A stretch of DNA of 64,000 bases, taken from DYEP01 sp040755615 (GTDB lineage: Bacteria; Bacillota; Sulfobacillia; DUSP01; DYEP01). A program made the position numbers and the translations under genes. Every line of letters starts with the position of its first letter. Position 1 is the stretch's first letter. Of the stretch, positions 7,750 to 17,359 are shown piece by piece. The notes beneath the pieces were generated by a model that worked only from the letters and a program-made list of their open reading frames with translations, was not told the DNA's origin and did no database searches. The stretch spans positions 1 through 64,000 of the forward strand of contig JBFMAL010000002.1 of assembly GCA_040755615.1 (NCBI GenBank), read 5' to 3'.

Positions 7750-9265
7750 TCCTGATCTCCTCAAGCAGGCGCCTTGGGACCTGTTCATCTACCTGCATCA
7801 GCATGACAGCCACGCCGCCCTTTTGCAGCCTGCCCACCTGCATGCCGGCGATGTTGATGGACTCGCGGCCCATTTGGGTCCCGACCCGCCCTATGATCCC
7901 CGGTCTGTCGCTGTGGGGTACTACCAGGAGGTGCCCCTCCACGGGGAAATCTACCGGGTAGTCGTCGATCCGAAACACCCTGACGCGACCGTCGGAAGAC
8001 AGCCCCATCTCGAAATACCGCATGGATTCACGGCCTTCCAGAGTAATTGACATCCTGAACGGACCACCCTCCATATGCCTCGTGGCCACCTCGATACCGC
8101 GCCTTCGCGCCGTCTCCGCGGCGTTCACCGGGTTCACCTCGGTCACCTGCGCAAGCGCTCCCGCAAGACACCTCGTCCAGAGAACCTTCTTTACATTCTC
8201 GTTGCACTCCCCGTGAAAGCCGATCTCCACCCTCTTGAAAGACTGCCTGGACGCGCCTCCGGCAAACCTTCCCAACGTATCCGCCAAAGGAAGCAGCGGC
8301 TTAACCGTGACCAGCTGCTCCGGGTCGAGCGACGGCATATTGACTGCCCCTTCCACGGGTTCGCCCGCAAGGGCTGAGAGCACCTGCCTGGCAACGGAAA
8401 TCGCGTTCTGCTCCTGTGCTTCCCTGGTGGACGCACCGAGGTGCGGTGTGGCGATGATGTTCTTCTTTGTGAGCAGCTCGCATGGAAACGGTGGCTCGCT
8501 CGCAAATACATCAAGCGCGGCTCCCCCTACCTTGCCGGAATCCAGGGCCTCGGCCAGCGCCTGCTCGTCGATGATCCCTCCCCTGGCGCAGTTGACCAGG
8601 ATCACCCCGTCCTTCATCATCCGTATCTGCTCTTTGCCGATGAGCGCTTTCGTATGCTCGGTGAGCGGCGTATGGACGGTAATGATGTCACATTCACAAA
8701 ACAGCTGCCCAAGTTCGACCATCTCGACCCCTGGGGGGCAGGCCGCCGGGTTCACGTACGGGTCGCAGCCCATAATCCGCATGTGGAAAGCTTGAGCTTT
8801 CCTCGCTACTTCCGAACCGATCCGGCCAAGACCGATAATACCTAGCGTCTTTCCGCGCAGCTCACATCCCATGAAGCGACTCCTGTTCCATTCCCCTGCT
8901 TTCAGTGAGTACCAGGCGTCGGGAATATGACGGACAAGTGCCAGCATGAGCGCTATTGTGTGTTCTGCAGCGGCGTTTGTGTTACAGTTAGGTACGTTCA
9001 GAACCAAGATGCCCCGGCGGGTCGCCTCGGCCACGTCGATGTTGTTTACCCCGACTCCTGCTCGCCCTACAACCTTCAGGCGCCCGGCGGCCCTGAATAC
9101 CTCCGCGTCCACGCGACTGGCGCTCCTCACTATCAGCGCGTCTGAGTCCGCGATCTCACGGAGCAACGCCTCCCTGTCTATAGATTTGTACAGCTTTACC
9201 TCGGCGTGTTTCTTTAAGAGTTCGACTCCGGATGACTCAAGCCCGTCTGCGATCAGCACCCGCAT
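7709..9265 (-). CDS. serA: D-3-phosphoglycerate dehydrogenase
   Basis: The 518-residue enzyme (EC 1.1.1.95) starts serine synthesis by oxidising 3-phosphoglycerate with NAD+. The order is substrate domain, NAD domain with GLGRIGSEVARKA (about 147-159), catalytic-region VNCARGGIIDE, an intervening domain at about 325-440 and a C-terminal ACT domain (HLLVVPHSDRPGIIGRVGTQ), which in the family senses serine. Its ATG overlaps the stop of the upstream aminotransferase by 13 bases. Second gene of the serine T-box operon. Confidence 0.95.
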   Translation of the reverse strand: MRVLIADGLESSGVELLKKHAEVKLYKSIDREALLREIADSDALIVRSASRVDAEVFRAAGRLKVVGRAGVGVNNIDVAEATRRGILVLNVPNCNTNAAAEHTIALMLALVRHIPDAWYSLKAGEWNRSRFMGCELRGKTLGIIGLGRIGSEVARKAQAFHMRIMGCDPYVNPAACPPGVEMVELGQLFCECDIITVHTPLTEHTKALIGKEQIRMMKDGVILVNCARGGIIDEQALAEALDSGKVGGAALDVFASEPPFPCELLTKKNIIATPHLGASTREAQEQNAISVARQVLSALAGEPVEGAVNMPSLDPEQLVTVKPLLPLADTLGRFAGGASRQSFKRVEIGFHGECNENVKKVLWTRCLAGALAQVTEVNPVNAAETARRRGIEVATRHMEGGPFRMSITLEGRESMRYFEMGLSSDGRVRVFRIDDYPVDFPVEGHLLVVPHSDRPGIIGRVGTQMGRESINIAGMQVGRLQKGGVAVMLMQVDEQVPRRLLEEIRNVDGIVDAHYISL

Positions 9266-10377
9266 TGCTCCAACACCTCCAGGGCAGCTCTCCTCGCGGC
9301 ATCTGCGTCCGTGCTCACTCCTGATTCGGCGAAGGCAAAAGCCAGCGCCTCCAGTGTACCCACTATGTCAGAAGTGGTGACACAGCCCATGTGCGCGATG
9401 CGCACCAGCCTTTCTGCGTAGTCCCCTTGGCCTCCGGCCACGTGGGTCTGGTATTTTTCTTTCATGATCTTGCGGACCGATCTTGTGCTGACGTCTACAG
9501 GACCCACAGAAGTCACCGAGTCCGAGCGGTTCCGCCGGGCAAACAGAGGCAGACCCATGGCCACCACTCCCGCCCGCGTCATCTCGGCGCATATGCGGTG
9601 CCTTCTGTACACCGCGTCAAGGCCCTCCCGCTCTATCAATGAGAGCGCGACCCGGAGCGCCTTCCAGAGCGAGACCGCAGGCGTATACGGGGTCTCCGAC
9701 TTCTCCTGCGACTTGCGATAGAGAGAAAGATCGAAGTAGAAGCCAGAGACCTTCTTCATCCGGGATAATGCCCGCTCGCCTACAGCCACCATGCCAAGAC
9801 CCGGAGGGGTCATGAGGCCCTTCTGAGAGGCATACGCTAAGACGTCCGGGTACCCCGCGCTGAGGTCCACCGGTATGGACCCGACGGATGACACCCCATC
9901 AGCGATAATGAGGGCGTCGCTCCTTTCGCGCACGGTGGCCAAGCTCTCAAGGTCGAAGCTCACTCCGGTTGAAGTCTCGTTATGGGTAACGAACACAGCC
10001 GCGTGGTCATGCCGGAGCGCAGCCACTACCTGCTCGACGTCAATTGCTTCGCCCCACGGTACGCCCAGTACGTCGACGTCTGCGCCCACTCCCCTGGCGA
10101 TTTTGACAAACCGCTCGCCGAAATTGCCCATGGTGCATACCAGCACCCGGTCGGAAGGTCTCACGAAGTTGACCAGCGCGGCCTCCATCGCTCCCGTTCC
10201 GGAACAGGGCAGGACATATGTCTCCTTCGCTCCGGTAAGCCGGCACAGCCCTTCCGTGACCTCCCTGAAGATCTGCCTGAACTCGTCACTTCTGTGCGAG
10301 AGGTACTGGTCGTTCATCGCAGCCAGCACTTCATCCGGCACTTTCGTGGGTCCGGGCATCATAAAGTGTTTGACCAT
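9253..10377 (-). CDS. Class V aminotransferase (SgaA-type, probable phosphoserine or serine aminotransferase)
   Basis: This 374-residue PLP enzyme belongs to the alanine-glyoxylate/serine-pyruvate group of class V. MMPGPTKVPDEVLAAM opens the protein, GTGAMEAALVN binds phosphate, DGVSSVGS contains the PLP-ring aspartate and ASQKGLMTPPGLG holds the Schiff-base lysine near residue 190. The start is ATG 10377, preceded by AGGAGGGAG. As first gene of a serine T-box operon with serA, it very probably carries out the transamination to phosphoserine, a job known for this subgroup in organisms lacking classical SerC. A serine-glyoxylate role is the alternative. Confidence 0.88.
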   Translation of the reverse strand: MVKHFMMPGPTKVPDEVLAAMNDQYLSHRSDEFRQIFREVTEGLCRLTGAKETYVLPCSGTGAMEAALVNFVRPSDRVLVCTMGNFGERFVKIARGVGADVDVLGVPWGEAIDVEQVVAALRHDHAAVFVTHNETSTGVSFDLESLATVRERSDALIIADGVSSVGSIPVDLSAGYPDVLAYASQKGLMTPPGLGMVAVGERALSRMKKVSGFYFDLSLYRKSQEKSETPYTPAVSLWKALRVALSLIEREGLDAVYRRHRICAEMTRAGVVAMGLPLFARRNRSDSVTSVGPVDVSTRSVRKIMKEKYQTHVAGGQGDYAERLVRIAHMGCVTTSDIVGTLEALAFAFAESGVSTDADAARRAALEVLEQCGC

Positions 10378-10397
10378 CTGCTCTCCCTCCTGAAACA

Positions 10398-10645
10398 AAA
10401 ATGCCCTGGCAAAAACCTGCCAGGGACGGTATTAACCGCGGTGCCACCCTGATTGACCCAGCGCTGGGCCCTCTTGTAAAGCGCCTTAACGGGGCTTGCC
10501 CGTCCGACTTGACCCCGCGTTCACGGGTTTTCGTCGGCCCTCAAGAGGTGGATTCGAAGAGCCAGATACGGCCTCGCATTGACCGGCCGCTTTCTGAATA
10601 AACCGTCTCTTCTACTGGTCCTCATCATCGGTATGTTGTATCGGG
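10398..10645 (-). promoter_or_regulatory. T-box riboswitch, serine specifier (TCC)
   Basis: On the minus strand the T-box core AGGGTGGCACCGCGG occupies 10450-10436. It is followed by the terminator stem CCCTGGCA/TGCCAGGG (10425-10404) and a T-run. In stem I, CGAATCC is followed by ACCTCTTGAG; by alignment with glyQS and leuS leaders the specifier is TCC at 10552-10550, a serine codon. It sits between a strong promoter and the aminotransferase-serA-PHP operon and would raise expression when tRNA-Ser is uncharged. Confidence 0.92.
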
Positions 10646-10657
10646 TATGTGTAGAGG

Positions 10658-10686
10658 ATTATACAGCATTCCGTCTGGTCTGACAA
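10658..10686 (-). promoter_or_regulatory. Sigma-A promoter of the serine operon
   Basis: On the minus strand TTGTCA (10686-10681) and a perfect TATAAT (10663-10658) have a 17-base spacer. Transcription would start near 10650, at the head of the T-box leader. Confidence 0.8.
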
Positions 10687-10706
10687 CCCCCGGACATTGC
10701 TTTTTT

Positions 10707-12023
10707 TCAACCCCGCCCCCCTGCCACGCTCATCCCTTCAAACAGAACGTCTGGCGCGTAACCAAAGGGGTAGAATATCGCTCTGTTAGAGGAGAGGGTG
10801 CCGCCTACTGCCCCTACCTTCCGGAACACGTCGTATACGTTACCCGCAACCATCGCGTCCATGATCTTGCCGCGTATGACACCGTGCTCCACCAAAAACG
10901 CAGTCCCCAGGTTCAGGGAGAACTCGCCAGCCACTATGTTGCCGGTATGGCCCCCCATCACCTGCTGCACGTAGATGCAGCGCGGGAGCTGGGACATCAC
11001 ATCCTGCATATCGTCTTTGCCAGGGATCATTACGAAGTTTGTGTAGCACGGGGAGGGAATCACCTCCACGCCCTCGTTGAAAAGCTGCCTTCTAAAACCG
11101 TTTCCCGTACTGACCCGTCCGGTTTCGGAGGCGGTCTTAAGGTCGAGTAAAAACCCGGATAACACTCCTTTATCATAAATGGTGTTAACCCGGCAGGGAG
11201 AGCCCTCGTCATCAAACGGCACGCTGTTTGTGCCAAGAGATATGGTGGGGTCATCTACCACCGTCACCTTGTCGCTGATGATCTGCTCGCCCAGGCGGTG
11301 CGCAACAGGGGATATCCCTCGCGCCAGTGCCTGGCCTTCGACACCGGCGAACAGGCGAAAAAGCAGTACCCACATGGCCTGCCCCGAGAAAACTACAGGA
11401 TAGAGGCCGGTTGCGATCCTGACCCGGTTGTCGGCAGCGAAGTGATATGCGGCGATCTGTTCGATGTGTTCTTCTTCCAGATCGAACCACCGCCCGGAAG
11501 AGGCGAAAGACTGCATTTGGGGAAAGCCTTCCGTCGAGCGGGTATAAAGGGTGAGCCAGAAGTACGTCTTCTTGTACGTTGCAGAAAAGCCGCTGGTGTT
11601 CTCCACCGTGACGCTCTTTATCGCTCTCTCGGCGTTCAGTTCGTGAGCGATGCCTTTTTTCTTAAAGGCATCACTGATCTTCATCGCTGAGACCACCAGG
11701 GTTTCCTCGGAGACCGAAGCCGTCCCGGGGTCAAAACAGTTTGCCTCCGAACAGGGATTATTGGGAAAAACATACCTGGCCGGGTTTCCCGATGCGGCTG
11801 CCTTGAGAGCAGCATTCACCAGAAAGCCCGAGTCGGGTACAGTAGAGGAGGACTTCCCCATACGCCCGTCCTTCACCACCCTGAGCCCGATGCCAACTCT
11901 CTTCTGTGTGCTGAGCTGCTGCAGCTCTCCGTTAATCACGGATATCGGGGTGCGTTCCTCTTCAGTGACATATACTTCGGCTTGCTCCGCTGATGCGGCA
12001 GCGCAATGGAGGATCTCCATCAT
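10707..12023 (-). CDS. tldE: TldE/PmbA-family protein
   Basis: The 438-residue protein is the partner subunit of the TldD/TldE heterodimeric metalloprotease that trims peptides such as modified natural products and toxin precursors in other bacteria. It aligns over full length with the PmbA/TldE branch (VYVTEEERTPISVINGELQQ omitted here beyond this, then GNPARYVF, PDFDDEGSP-like and GGHTGNIVAGEFSLN). It lacks the HExxxH site, as expected for TldE. ATG 12023 follows AGGGGGG and begins directly after the tldD stop, so the two are one transcript. No peptide substrate gene is evident nearby. Confidence 0.88.
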   Translation of the reverse strand: MMEILHCAAASAEQAEVYVTEEERTPISVINGELQQLSTQKRVGIGLRVVKDGRMGKSSSTVPDSGFLVNAALKAAASGNPARYVFPNNPCSEANCFDPGTASVSEETLVVSAMKISDAFKKKGIAHELNAERAIKSVTVENTSGFSATYKKTYFWLTLYTRSTEGFPQMQSFASSGRWFDLEEEHIEQIAAYHFAADNRVRIATGLYPVVFSGQAMWVLLFRLFAGVEGQALARGISPVAHRLGEQIISDKVTVVDDPTISLGTNSVPFDDEGSPCRVNTIYDKGVLSGFLLDLKTASETGRVSTGNGFRRQLFNEGVEVIPSPCYTNFVMIPGKDDMQDVMSQLPRCIYVQQVMGGHTGNIVAGEFSLNLGTAFLVEHGVIRGKIMDAMVAGNVYDVFRKVGAVGGTLSSNRAIFYPFGYAPDVLFEGMSVAGGRG

Positions 12024-12025
12024 GT

Positions 12026-13390
12026 CTATCGCCCCCCTATCGTAAGTGAATCGATCTTGATGTGAGGGGACCCGGTTCCTGACGCGGCAAGTATCTGCCC
12101 ATCTTTGCCACACCCGCCAGCCCGGGACATGTTTATGTCGTTGCCTACCAGTGATATGGCGTTCAGAGTGACGAACAGATTTCCAGACAGCACCGCGTCC
12201 CTCACGAGCACGCCGAGTTGACCGTCCCTTATCTTGTATCCACACTGCGCCGCGAAGGTGAACATGTCTCCCGAAGTCTGCCCGCCTGCGGCGCCCACAA
12301 GGTAGAGGCCGCCTTCCGCAGCTTCGAGCAGGTCCTTAAGCGAGTGTTCACCGGGTTCTATAAAGATGTTTGACATCCGGACGATGGGCTGAAAGGTGAA
12401 ATCCTTCGCCCGGGCGTGACCCGTGGGGGCTTCCCCCAGCCTGCCCGCGGTCTGCCTGGAATGAAGCCGGCCTGCCAGCAGTCCGTGTTTTAGGAGGTAT
12501 GTCCGCGATCCGATCACACCCTCGTCGTCGTACCTGTACGAACCCGGGTTCTCTGGCCAGGACGCGTCATCCACGATGTTGAGCCATTTGCCTCCGAAAC
12601 GCCTGCCCAGCTCCATGGTTCGCTCAAGGCTCTCGTTTCCGATGAGGTTGTCCGCTTCACTCAGGTGTCCGAACGCCTCGTGAACAAACACCCCTGCACA
12701 TTCGGGGTCAAGCACCACGGGATAGTTCCCAGCCTCCACCGGCTCCGCATCGAGCAGGTCCGATGCGAGCTTCGCCTTTTCCTCGACTCGGGCTTCGTGC
12801 CCCAGCAGGAACACACAGTCGGGTGTGCCTCCAAACGCCATTCGCACACTCTGGCTCAGGGCGCCTTCCCGCGCGGTCACGATCAGCCTGATGCCGGTGA
12901 GTACCTGCTCCTGGCAGATGGCAGCCCCTTCCGTCGAGCAGAAGTATTTGGTTGTTACATATTCTGTGTAGTATGCGTTGGTAGTCGCCACGCGGGGCAC
13001 CGCGAGGCAGATCTCATTATACTTCCTTAGCAGTTCTATCTTATCGGAATCGTCCACGTCATCGGGGTGCTGTGACGGGTTAACGCGCACGATCTCCTGC
13101 GCAGGCGGCACCCAGGCGAGGCGCACCGGTTCTGAGGTATAGCGGGATGTGATCCGCGACAGGCTCTTCGCCCGTCTCACTGCGGACGCCATGTCATCCT
13201 GTCCTGCGAAAGAACACTGACCCCAGCCTGAGCCGGCGAGGCAGCGGCAGAATCCCCCCTCTCTCCTCGCGAATGACACATCACTTAGCTCCTTCCCTGT
13301 AAAAGAGAAGGACTTGAGCGTGGTGATCTCATACCTTAGATCAGCGTAGCCCGAAGCGCAAGAAAGCGCTTGCTTTAGCTTGTCAAGCAC
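12026..13390 (-). CDS. tldD: TldD-family zinc metalloprotease
   Basis: This is the catalytic subunit of TldD/E, 454 residues. The metal site HEAFGH (residues 237-242, the family's HExxxH) follows VVLDPECAGVF. A GTG start at 13390 lies behind GGAGGTG. The gene pair is divergent from the phosphohexomutase. In other bacteria TldD/E acts in the cytoplasm on unstructured peptides inside a closed chamber. The natural substrate here is unknown. Confidence 0.9.
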   Translation of the reverse strand: MLDKLKQALSCASGYADLRYEITTLKSFSFTGKELSDVSFARREGGFCRCLAGSGWGQCSFAGQDDMASAVRRAKSLSRITSRYTSEPVRLAWVPPAQEIVRVNPSQHPDDVDDSDKIELLRKYNEICLAVPRVATTNAYYTEYVTTKYFCSTEGAAICQEQVLTGIRLIVTAREGALSQSVRMAFGGTPDCVFLLGHEARVEEKAKLASDLLDAEPVEAGNYPVVLDPECAGVFVHEAFGHLSEADNLIGNESLERTMELGRRFGGKWLNIVDDASWPENPGSYRYDDEGVIGSRTYLLKHGLLAGRLHSRQTAGRLGEAPTGHARAKDFTFQPIVRMSNIFIEPGEHSLKDLLEAAEGGLYLVGAAGGQTSGDMFTFAAQCGYKIRDGQLGVLVRDAVLSGNLFVTLNAISLVGNDINMSRAGGCGKDGQILAASGTGSPHIKIDSLTIGGR

Positions 13391-13595
13391 ACATCACACC
13401 TCCACTTCAAGGTTTCTGGCAAGTACTTTGACATACCTGCAAGGAATAGGATGTTTCGGAAAGAAAAGAAACGGAAGGAGAGTATACATCTCTGCTGCTT
13501 GAAAAAGACTGAAGCAGTAAGGCTTGAAATGTCAGGGAGGTGCAAACGACCGGGCAGCAGAAGGCGGTGCCTTTTCGCTTGCCGGCAAGCCACTC

Positions 13596-14975
13596 ATGGG
13601 GAGAGTCAATCCGGAGATCTTCAGAGAGTACGACGTCCGCGGGGTCGTGGGGGAAGACCTCACAGAAGACACGGTGCAGCTCATCGGCCGTGCGTTCGGG
13701 ACCTACGTAAAGAGGCAGGGTGCAAAGACGGTTGTGGTAGGGAGGGATAACCGCAAGAGTTCCTCGCTGTTTCGCGATGCGATCATCGCCGGGCTTACAC
13801 GTTCGGGCCTGGACGTGGTGGACATCGGGCTTGTCGTCACCCCCATCTTTTACTTCGCCCGTATCCACCTGGGGATAGCCGCCGGAGTGATGGTGACCGG
13901 CAGTCACAATCCTCCCGAGTTCAACGGTTTCAAACTGGGATGGGGTCCGGGTACGCTGTACGGTGAGGAGATCAGGAGGCTTTGGACTGTCATCTCGGAG
14001 AGCGACTTCGAAGAGGGCACAGGCAGCGTCCTGAGCGCGGACGTGGTGCCCGCATATATGGATAGCGTGCTTTCCCGCGTGCGCCTTGGCCCCAAGAAGC
14101 TCAAGGTAGTGGCAGACGCCGGGAACGGCACCGCGGGCCTGTTTGTAAAGCCGCTGCTCGAGCAGCTGGGCTGCGAGGTGATCCCTTTGTTCCTTGAGAG
14201 CGACCCTGACTTCCCCAACCATTTCCCGGACCCCGTCCGGGTTGAAAACCTCGCCGAGCTGATCGAAACAGTCCGGAGGGAGCGCGCGGACCTGGGCGTG
14301 GCCTTCGACGGCGACGCCGACCGCCTGGGGGTGGTAGACGACACCGGCAACATCCTCTGGGGCGACACGCTCATGATCCTCTACTGGCGGGAAATCTTAA
14401 AGAAGCACCCGGGTTCCCGTGCGATCATCGAGGTCAAATGCTCCCAGGCACTCGTGGACGAAGTGAAGCGGCTCGGCGGAAAGCCGGAGTTTTACAGGAC
14501 CGGACACTCACTCATAAAGGCGCGGATGAGGGAAACCGGCGCGCTGTTCGCAGGGGAGATGTCGGGCCACCTGTTTTTCGCCGACGAATACTACGGGTTT
14601 GATGATGCGCTCTATGCTGCCGCCCGGCTGCTGCGCATCCTGTCGGCCGATGAACGCAAGCTGTCCGAGATCGTGGCTGACATACCGCGCTACTGCTCAA
14701 CGCCGGAGCTGCGCGTGGACTGCCCGGATGCCGCCAAGTTTAAAGTTGTGGCCGAGGCGCGGGAGTACTTCTCGCGGACGCATCCGGTCATCGATGTGGA
14801 CGGCGCCCGTGTGCTGTTTGAGAACGGGTGGGGCCTGATCAGGGCGTCCAACACCCAACCTGTGATCGTAGTGCGCTGCGAAGGCAAAACTCCGGAGGAT
14901 CTCTTGGCAATCAAGCAAGAGGTGTTTTCTTACCTGTCCCGGTTTCCTGAAGTAGATCTGTCCGGTATCACGTAG
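13596..14975 (+). CDS. Phosphomannomutase/phosphoglucomutase
   Basis: The 459-residue alpha-D-phosphohexomutase interconverts hexose 1- and 6-phosphates for glycan and glycogen synthesis. The starting motif NPEIFREYDVRG, the phosphoserine loop VTGSHNPPEFNGFK (near residue 105), the Mg loop FDGDADRLG (near 240) and the sugar-binding GEMSGH (near 323) are all intact. I chose ATG 13596 since homologues begin at this point; a TTG at 13524 would give an unusual N-terminal extension. This intact mutase contrasts with the dead copy fused to the nucleotidyltransferase at 42.6 kb. Confidence 0.93.
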   Translation: MGRVNPEIFREYDVRGVVGEDLTEDTVQLIGRAFGTYVKRQGAKTVVVGRDNRKSSSLFRDAIIAGLTRSGLDVVDIGLVVTPIFYFARIHLGIAAGVMVTGSHNPPEFNGFKLGWGPGTLYGEEIRRLWTVISESDFEEGTGSVLSADVVPAYMDSVLSRVRLGPKKLKVVADAGNGTAGLFVKPLLEQLGCEVIPLFLESDPDFPNHFPDPVRVENLAELIETVRRERADLGVAFDGDADRLGVVDDTGNILWGDTLMILYWREILKKHPGSRAIIEVKCSQALVDEVKRLGGKPEFYRTGHSLIKARMRETGALFAGEMSGHLFFADEYYGFDDALYAAARLLRILSADERKLSEIVADIPRYCSTPELRVDCPDAAKFKVVAEAREYFSRTHPVIDVDGARVLFENGWGLIRASNTQPVIVVRCEGKTPEDLLAIKQEVFSYLSRFPEVDLSGIT

Positions 14976-15284
14976 AAACTGCCTGCACTGCAGAATGGGT
15001 CTCAGTGAATAGCACTCAAGGTAACGGATACTGGAACGTGGGCAGCAGCCTTGCCACCGTCGCCGCTGCATTAGTATAGCGCAACGCCGTAATAGAACCG
15101 CCATAGGTTTGTATGCGGACTTGCTCGTACCAATTGGGACGGAAGCGAACCCAATTGTCTCGCCCCGGAGGCTGCTTCTTCCATATGGTTGATAGGCAGT
15201 TAAACAAGAAACCCTGCCGACTTAACTCTGTCGACGGGCTGAGGCTGCCGCTTCAGCCGGCAGGTTCTCTCTTTCCCAGGGCGC
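14976..15284. other. Intergenic region between convergent mutase and deacetylase genes
   Basis: About 310 bases without a supported gene. A hairpin CTGCCG/CGGCAG lies near 15247-15263. A minus-strand stretch of 63 codons (15016-15207) is open but has no ribosome site and no recognisable match. Confidence 0.4.
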
Positions 15285-16043
15285 TCACTGGGGGTTCTTT
15301 GGTACCTGCTGCCCCCTGTGATTTATATCGTAATCCCCTTTAATGAGAAGCTCCGATACAGTTACCATCCGATACCCGCGTTTCTTCAGCCACTCAAGGA
15401 TCATGTCCAGCGCTTCGGGAGTATAGGTGCCGTTGTTATGAAACAGCACTATGGCGCCGTTATGCATCCTGTTGACCACCCTGTCGGTCATCTGGCCGGC
15501 GGTAGGCCCTTTCCAGTCGAGCGAGTCTATGCTCCACTGGATGGTCAGGCATCCCAGTTCCTCTGCCACCTCGATGGTCTTGTTGTCGTATGCGCCGTAC
15601 GGGGCCCGGAACAGGTTGCACTCGACTCCTGTGGTCTCCTTCACCAGCGTCTTGTTGTCGATAAGGTCCTTTCTCGCCTGATCCCGGGTGATCTTGGTGT
15701 AATCCGGATGCCGCGCAGAGTGAAGCCCTAACTCGTGGCCTTCTGCCACGAGCCGTCTGGCGAGGTCGGGATAACGGTTGACCCAGGTGTTTACAAGAAA
15801 GAACGTGCACTTTACGCCGTGCCGCTTTAAGACCTCAAGGATGTCAGGCGTCCGGTCCGGGTCCCAGGCGCAGTTGATGGTAATAGCTACTCTCTTGTCT
15901 GGTGTCATCACCGAGTAAATGGGGATCTTTCGCGACGCAGACGTAGTGGCCACGTACGCCTGCGGGCCGAAATATACGAACATGCCGAGGATCAACAGGG
16001 CGAATGAGACCAGGATCAACCGCTTCGGCACCACAACTACCAT
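15285..16043 (-). CDS. PdaB-like polysaccharide deacetylase (sporulation type)
   Basis: The 252-residue protein has an N-terminal membrane anchor (residues 8-28) and a NodB domain. The segment ITINCAWDPD replaces the usual TFDDG motif, as in sporulation-type PdaB relatives; HSARHPDYTK gives the metal histidines and RAPYGAYDN the third motif. Such proteins deacetylate peptidoglycan during spore cortex formation. ATG 16043 overlaps the AGCS stop as TAATG behind AAGGAGGTG, so it is coupled to the symporter gene. The first-motif change leaves metal binding and activity open. Confidence 0.82.
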   Translation of the reverse strand: MVVVVPKRLILVSFALLILGMFVYFGPQAYVATTSASRKIPIYSVMTPDKRVAITINCAWDPDRTPDILEVLKRHGVKCTFFLVNTWVNRYPDLARRLVAEGHELGLHSARHPDYTKITRDQARKDLIDNKTLVKETTGVECNLFRAPYGAYDNKTIEVAEELGCLTIQWSIDSLDWKGPTAGQMTDRVVNRMHNGAIVLFHNNGTYTPEALDMILEWLKKRGYRMVTVSELLIKGDYDINHRGQQVPKNPQ

Positions 16044-17359
16044 TACAACACCTCCTTCCGAGTCTCACAAACCACTATGGGGCTAAGCAGCAGCACCGCC
16101 ACCAGGTTAGGGATAGCCATGAACCCGTTCATCACGTCCGATGCGGACCATACCGTGCCAACAGGCAAAAGTGAGCCGAAGCATACAGCTGCCGTCCACA
16201 GCGCCCGGTAGGGTGTGACAGCCGCGTGGCCGAATAGGAACTCCATGCACTTTTCGCCGTAGTATGACCAGCCGACTATGGTGGAGCTGGCAAACAGCAC
16301 AACCGATATGAGCACGACCAGGGCACCGAGAGGCCCGAGCGCCACCTGGAAGGTCAGGGCTGTCAGCTCCGCGCCGCTGAGCCCCGTAGTCCATACCCCG
16401 GATGAGACGATCACAAGCCCTGTCAGCCCGCTTACCAGCAGGGTGTCAAAGAGTGTACCGCTCATGGCGACCAGCCCCTGCCTGGCGGGGCTGGCGGTCA
16501 TCGCAGCGGCATGTGCGATGGGCGCGCTTCCAAGGCCGGCTTCGTTGACGAAAATGCCTCTGGACAGGCCCGTCTGAATTACCCGGTCAAGCGCCGCCCC
16601 GGCGAAGCCGCCTCTTGCAGCTGTACCCGAAAACGCGCCCTGGATGATCTGCCAGAGCGCCATAGGCAGCCGGTCGGAGAACCGGACGAGCGCCGCCAGG
16701 CAGCCCGCGATATACACTGCAGCCATCAACGGGACGAGCAGTGAGGTCACCGTCCCGATCCGTTTCAGGCCCCCGAATATGACCAATCCTGTAAGCACAG
16801 TGAGCACCGAGCCAGTCAGGGCAACGGGAACAGACAGCGCGCCCCCAAGGGCCCTCGCCACCGTGTTGGCCTGCACCATGTTACCGATACCGAAGGCCGC
16901 CAGCGCCCCGGACACCGAAAAGCACACTGCTGCGGGCCGGGCCCCGGGCCCAAGCCCGCGGACCATGTAATACATGGGGCCGCCCACATAGCCGTGGGCA
17001 GTGCGCGTGCGGTAGCGGACGGCGAGTACCGCTTCGGAGTACTTGGTGGCCATGCCAAACACCGCCGTAAGCCACATCCACAAGAGCGCGCCCGGACCGC
17101 CCAGCGCTACAGCTGTCGCGACCCCTGCCAGACTGCCAGTCCCCACGGTGGCCGCCAGGACTGTTGTGAGCGCTTGAAACGGCGGGATATCTCCGCCAGC
17201 TTTAGGTGAATGCAGCAGGCACGACACCGCCATCGGGAGACGCCTGACCTGGATGAACCTTAATGCGAACGTGAGGTAGACCCCTGTAAAAAGCAGCAGA
17301 GCCTGTGTCCAGGGTCCCCACGCAAGCGCGTGCAGCCAGGCAAGTCCCTGCAAAGCCAT
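16043..17359 (-). CDS. AGCS-family sodium:amino acid symporter
   Basis: The 438-residue membrane protein has about eleven hydrophobic helices. The family signature is GTGSLAGVATAVALGGPGAL with WMW following, near residue 80. Relatives (AlsT, DagA, GlnT) import alanine, glycine or glutamine with sodium. The ATG is right against AAGGGGG; TTG six bases further in has better spacing and may be the true start. It is co-transcribed with the PdaB-like gene, an unusual pairing whose reason is not evident. Confidence 0.9.
   Translation of the reverse strand: MALQGLAWLHALAWGPWTQALLLFTGVYLTFALRFIQVRRLPMAVSCLLHSPKAGGDIPPFQALTTVLAATVGTGSLAGVATAVALGGPGALLWMWLTAVFGMATKYSEAVLAVRYRTRTAHGYVGGPMYYMVRGLGPGARPAAVCFSVSGALAAFGIGNMVQANTVARALGGALSVPVALTGSVLTVLTGLVIFGGLKRIGTVTSLLVPLMAAVYIAGCLAALVRFSDRLPMALWQIIQGAFSGTAARGGFAGAALDRVIQTGLSRGIFVNEAGLGSAPIAHAAAMTASPARQGLVAMSGTLFDTLLVSGLTGLVIVSSGVWTTGLSGAELTALTFQVALGPLGALVVLISVVLFASSTIVGWSYYGEKCMEFLFGHAAVTPYRALWTAAVCFGSLLPVGTVWSASDVMNGFMAIPNLVAVLLLSPIVVCETRKEVL

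Noticed and set aside
13428..13456. Promoter TTGACA for the phosphohexomutase gene
   Set aside because: A good -35 box is present at 13428-13433 but no acceptable -10 box at 16-18 bases.
15016..15207. Minus-strand 63-codon frame between the mutase and deacetylase genes
   Set aside because: It has a protein-like stretch (TYGGSITALRYTNAAATVAR) but no ribosome site, no recognised domain and an uncertain start, so it was not called.
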